DNA of 32,332 bases, from positions 1 to 32,332 of the forward strand of contig DASTZX010000218.1 of the NCBI GenBank assembly GCA_035764045.1, read 5' to 3'. Position 1 is the first letter of the stretch. Every line of letters starts with the position of its first letter. Positions 29,997-32,332 of the stretch are shown here, in pieces. The notes below the pieces were generated by a model. That model was not told the origin of the DNA. It saw nothing but the letters and a program-made list of their open reading frames with translations, and searched no databases. Both the position numbers and the translations under genes were made by a program. Origin of the DNA: JAVDCA01 sp035764045 (lineage in GTDB: Bacteria > Pseudomonadota > Alphaproteobacteria > Rhizobiales > Xanthobacteraceae).

Positions 29997-32332
29997 TCAC
30001 TCGACCCGGCCGCGCACCGGCGCGAATGCGATCTCGACCAGGGTGCCGTCGTTGATCTTGCTCATGATCGCGAAGCGCGCGCGGTTGGCCTCGGCCAGTG
30101 CCTTGGTGAGCGGCAGGCTGAGCCCCGTGCCCGCCCCGTCCCAGCGCGTCGTGGTCGCGAGCGCGCGGAACGGCTCGAGCGCCGCCGCGAGCTCGTTCTC
30201 GCTCATGCCGATCCCGGTATCGCGCACGCGCAGCACCGGCTCCCCCGCCGCCGACGGCGCGGTGGACACGATCACCTGGCCGCCGGCGCCGGTCAGCCGG
30301 ATCGAGTTGGACAGGAGTTTGAGGGCGATCTGGCGCAGGTGTCGCGCGTCGGCGACGACCGGGGGCAGATTGGGCGCGAGCGAGGTGCGAATGATGATCT
30401 GCTCACGATTGGCGTGCGGCTGAACCAGCGCCACGCAGGCCTGGACCGCCTCGTTGAGATTGATCTCGGCGAAGGCGAGCTCGAGCTTGCCGGCCTCGAT
30501 CTTGGCGAGATCGAGCATGTCGCTGAGCAGCGCCACCGCATGGTCGCCGGCGGCGCGGATGTCCCGCAGGTAGTCGCGGTAGCGTTCGTTGCCGATCGGC
30601 CCGAAGCGCTCTTCGAGCATCACTTCCGCAAAGCCGACGATGGAGTTGAGCGGCGTGCGGATCTCGTGGCTGACCTTGGCCAGGACTTCGGATTTGGCGC
30701 CGGCCGCGGTATCGGTCGCCGCGCGCGCCGCCGCAAGCTCGCGCTGCGTGGTCTGCGCGGCCGCATCGAGCGCCGTCTCCAATTCGGCGACGCGCGCTTC
30801 GGCGGCGGCAAGCCGTTCGGCCTGCGCCGCGTCATTCTGTGCATCGCGGGCCCCGGGCTGCACCACGAGGGCAAGGGCGGTCTCGCCATCCCACGGAACC
30901 GCGAGCAGGCGTCCCTCGATCGGCCGCCGGTCGCCGCGCGGGTTGGCGACGGCGAGCGTCGTGCCGACGTCGGCCGCATCGCCGGCCGCCCGGCTGCCCT
31001 CTTGGACGAACAGGCTCTCGAGGCCGCCGCCCTCGGCAAGCGCGCTCAGGGTCGCGTGGCCGCTCCAGTCGAGAAAGGCGCGGTTGGCATAGAGCAGGGT
31101 ATCGCGCCGGTAGACCAGGATGCCGACCGGGATACGCTCGAGCAGCGGCCGCTCGCCGGTCGCGCTGCTCGCGGCGCGCGACTCTGGAGCCTCCACCCGA
31201 TGGCCGGCGGCTTCGGCAACCCGCGCCGGTGTACGCCGGGCACTCTCCGCCGGCGCCGCGGTTTCGCCCGCCGGCCCCGCGGCGTGCTGCCCGTTGTCGC
31301 CATTGAGCCGGGCGCTGAGCTCGCGCGCGAGCTCGTGGAAGGCACTGCGCTCCACCGGGCTCAGCGCCGGCATCTTCGCCTCGCTGGCGGCGGCGCCGGG
31401 AAACGGGACCACATTGGGCGCGCTCGTCACCAGCGAAAGCGCCGGGCGCGCCTCGTGACTGAGCTCTGGCGCCGCGACCGACGACGGCGCAGGCTCGGCC
31501 GCCGGGGTGGCGCTCGCGGCGGGTGATGGCTGCGGCGCGGCCGGCGGAGCGAAGCGCCGCATCTCGGCGAGCATCGCGATGCGTTCCACGTCCCGACACA
31601 CCCCGAAGCCGCGATAGCCGAGGAAGTTGCGATGCCGGTCGTAGATCGGCAGGCCCGACAATTCGACCCTGAGCCGCTCGGTGCTGCCGTCGACCGGCCA
31701 TGACGCGGTGATGCCGCTCCAGGTGTCGTGCGTCGCCACCGCGCGCGCCACCTGATCCTCCGGATCGAGCGCCAGCGCGCGGTTGATCTCGGCCCACGGG
31801 CGCCCGAGCGTGGCGCTCACCCTCGGGCCGATCACTTCGGTGAATTCGTCGGAACCCAGGGTGAAGCGGCCGGCCGCATCCATCTGCCACACGAACCGCA
31901 TCGGATGGCGCCGGTCGCGCGGGGGCGCATCGGTGCGCAGCGGCGCGAGCGGCGTTGTGTCGGTTGCGGCGGGCGGCGCGACGGGCGCGGGGCACGAGGG
32001 TTGCGCGGGCGCTGGCTCATCGAGGGGCGGCGACGCGGAGGACCCTTCGACGCGCGCTGTGGGCGCCGGCGCCGCAAAATGTGCGACCAGCACGGTGGCT
32101 GCGTCGCTGCCGAGCTTCTCGAGCGTCACGCGGCCGAGCGCGCTGTCGCCGGCCGTGCGCCCCTCGGCGAGCGCCTGCTCGGCGAGGCTCGCCGCTCCGA
32201 GCCCCGCGAGCGTGTCGTGCCGGCCGAGCTGCACGCGGCCTTGGGGCGTCGCGTGCAGCAGCCGGCCGTCCGGCGCAAAGGCGGCGAGCGCAGCATCGGC
32301 GCCGTCGAGAAGGCGGCGGATGCGCTCGGCAA
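29997..32332 (-). CDS. PAS-domain sensor histidine kinase, PdhS/DivJ-like (5' end outside window)
   Basis: The frame is open to the window edge, so the N-terminus is missing. In the visible part a PAS-like segment (RFVWQMDAAGRFTLGSDEF to LPIYDRHRNFLGYRGFGVCRDV) lies near 31,580-31,930, and Pro/Ala-rich linkers flank it. A second PAS-like region (GILVYRRDTLLYANRAFLDW) lies near 31,050-31,140, and a coiled coil follows. HisKA has H in KVSHEIRTPLN (about 30,650-30,685), then GPIGNERYRDYLRDIRAAG. HATPase has N box LLSNSIRLT, G1 DTGIGMSE and G2 GAGTGLSLPLTKALAEAN. The catalytic core is close to PdhS/PleC/DivJ kinases that act on DivK in alphaproteobacterial polarity. No response regulator is adjacent. 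A T-rich stretch after the stop (about 29,964-29,970) may be a terminator remnant. Confidence 0.88.
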   Translation of the reverse strand, partial: AERIRRLLDGADAALAAFAPDGRLLHATPQGRVQLGRHDTLAGLGAASLAEQALAEGRTAGDSALGRVTLEKLGSDAATVLVAHFAAPAPTARVEGSSASPPLDEPAPAQPSCPAPVAPPAATDTTPLAPLRTDAPPRDRRHPMRFVWQMDAAGRFTLGSDEFTEVIGPRVSATLGRPWAEINRALALDPEDQVARAVATHDTWSGITASWPVDGSTERLRVELSGLPIYDRHRNFLGYRGFGVCRDVERIAMLAEMRRFAPPAAPQPSPAASATPAAEPAPSSVAAPELSHEARPALSLVTSAPNVVPFPGAAASEAKMPALSPVERSAFHELARELSARLNGDNGQHAAGPAGETAAPAESARRTPARVAEAAGHRVEAPESRAASSATGERPLLERIPVGILVYRRDTLLYANRAFLDWSGHATLSALAEGGGLESLFVQEGSRAAGDAADVGTTLAVANPRGDRRPIEGRLLAVPWDGETALALVVQPGARDAQNDAAQAERLAAAEARVAELETALDAAAQTTQRELAAARAATDTAAGAKSEVLAKVSHEIRTPLNSIVGFAEVMLEERFGPIGNERYRDYLRDIRAAGDHAVALLSDMLDLAKIEAGKLELAFAEINLNEAVQACVALVQPHANREQIIIRTSLAPNLPPVVADARHLRQIALKLLSNSIRLTGAGGQVIVSTAPSAAGEPVLRVRDTGIGMSENELAAALEPFRALATTTRWDGAGTGLSLPLTKALAEANRARFAIMSKINDGTLVEIAFAPVRGRVE

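Overview
The window is GC-rich chromosomal DNA of an alphaproteobacterium, most likely from the Hyphomicrobiales (Bradyrhizobiaceae/Xanthobacteraceae-like). I infer this from the wealth of solute-binding-protein transporters (Bug/TctC, TRAP, PotABC-like), the PdhS-like histidine kinase, the CaiB, UbiD and malonyl-CoA enzymes, and short palindromic intergenic repeats of the kind common in that group. No species can be named. No rRNA, tRNA, CRISPR array, phage gene or transposase was seen. Coding density is high, with about 30 protein genes, two of them cut by the window ends, and one pseudogene.

Layout. Positions 1-2.5 kb hold the end of an alpha/beta hydrolase, a TetR-operator-like palindrome, a beta-propeller protein with LVIVD-like repeats, and an SDR protein that has lost the usual catalytic residues and lies between perfect 40-bp inverted repeats. 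At 2.5-3.1 kb is a UdgX-type uracil-DNA glycosylase. At 3.2-7.0 kb a minus-strand block (periplasmic-binding-protein-like gene, MFS transporter, UbiD-family decarboxylase) is bracketed by inverted copies of a composite palindromic repeat of about 165 bp. At 7.0-11.2 kb a Bug-type binding protein is divergent from a complete TRAP transporter (DctP, DctQ, DctM). At 11.2-13.1 kb are a small P-loop kinase, an exported DsrE-family protein and a second signal-less binding-protein homologue. At 13.1-16.5 kb a class III CoA-transferase is divergent from malonyl-CoA decarboxylase, followed by a canonical SDR. At 16.6-21.9 kb lie glycerol catabolism (glpD, glpK) with a lone CheY-like receiver between them, and an oxalate/formate-type MFS gene. 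At 21.9-25.3 kb a decayed hydrolase remnant precedes a PotABC-like ABC transporter without a binding protein. At 25.3-30 kb are an AsmA protein, the two subunits of a 3-oxoacid CoA-transferase (scoAB) and an exported DUF1194 protein. The window ends in a large PAS/histidine kinase running off the right edge.

How the genes work together. The theme is uptake of small carboxylates, polyols and amines, and their entry into CoA metabolism: TRAP, Bug, MFS and ABC uptake, CoA activation by CaiB and ScoAB, decarboxylation by malonyl-CoA decarboxylase and the UbiD homologue, and glycerol through GlpK and GlpD. The most striking non-coding signal is three families of palindromic repeats. One brackets a three-gene module, one brackets a single SDR gene, and one appears to be inserted in frame inside glpK, adding 17 codons.
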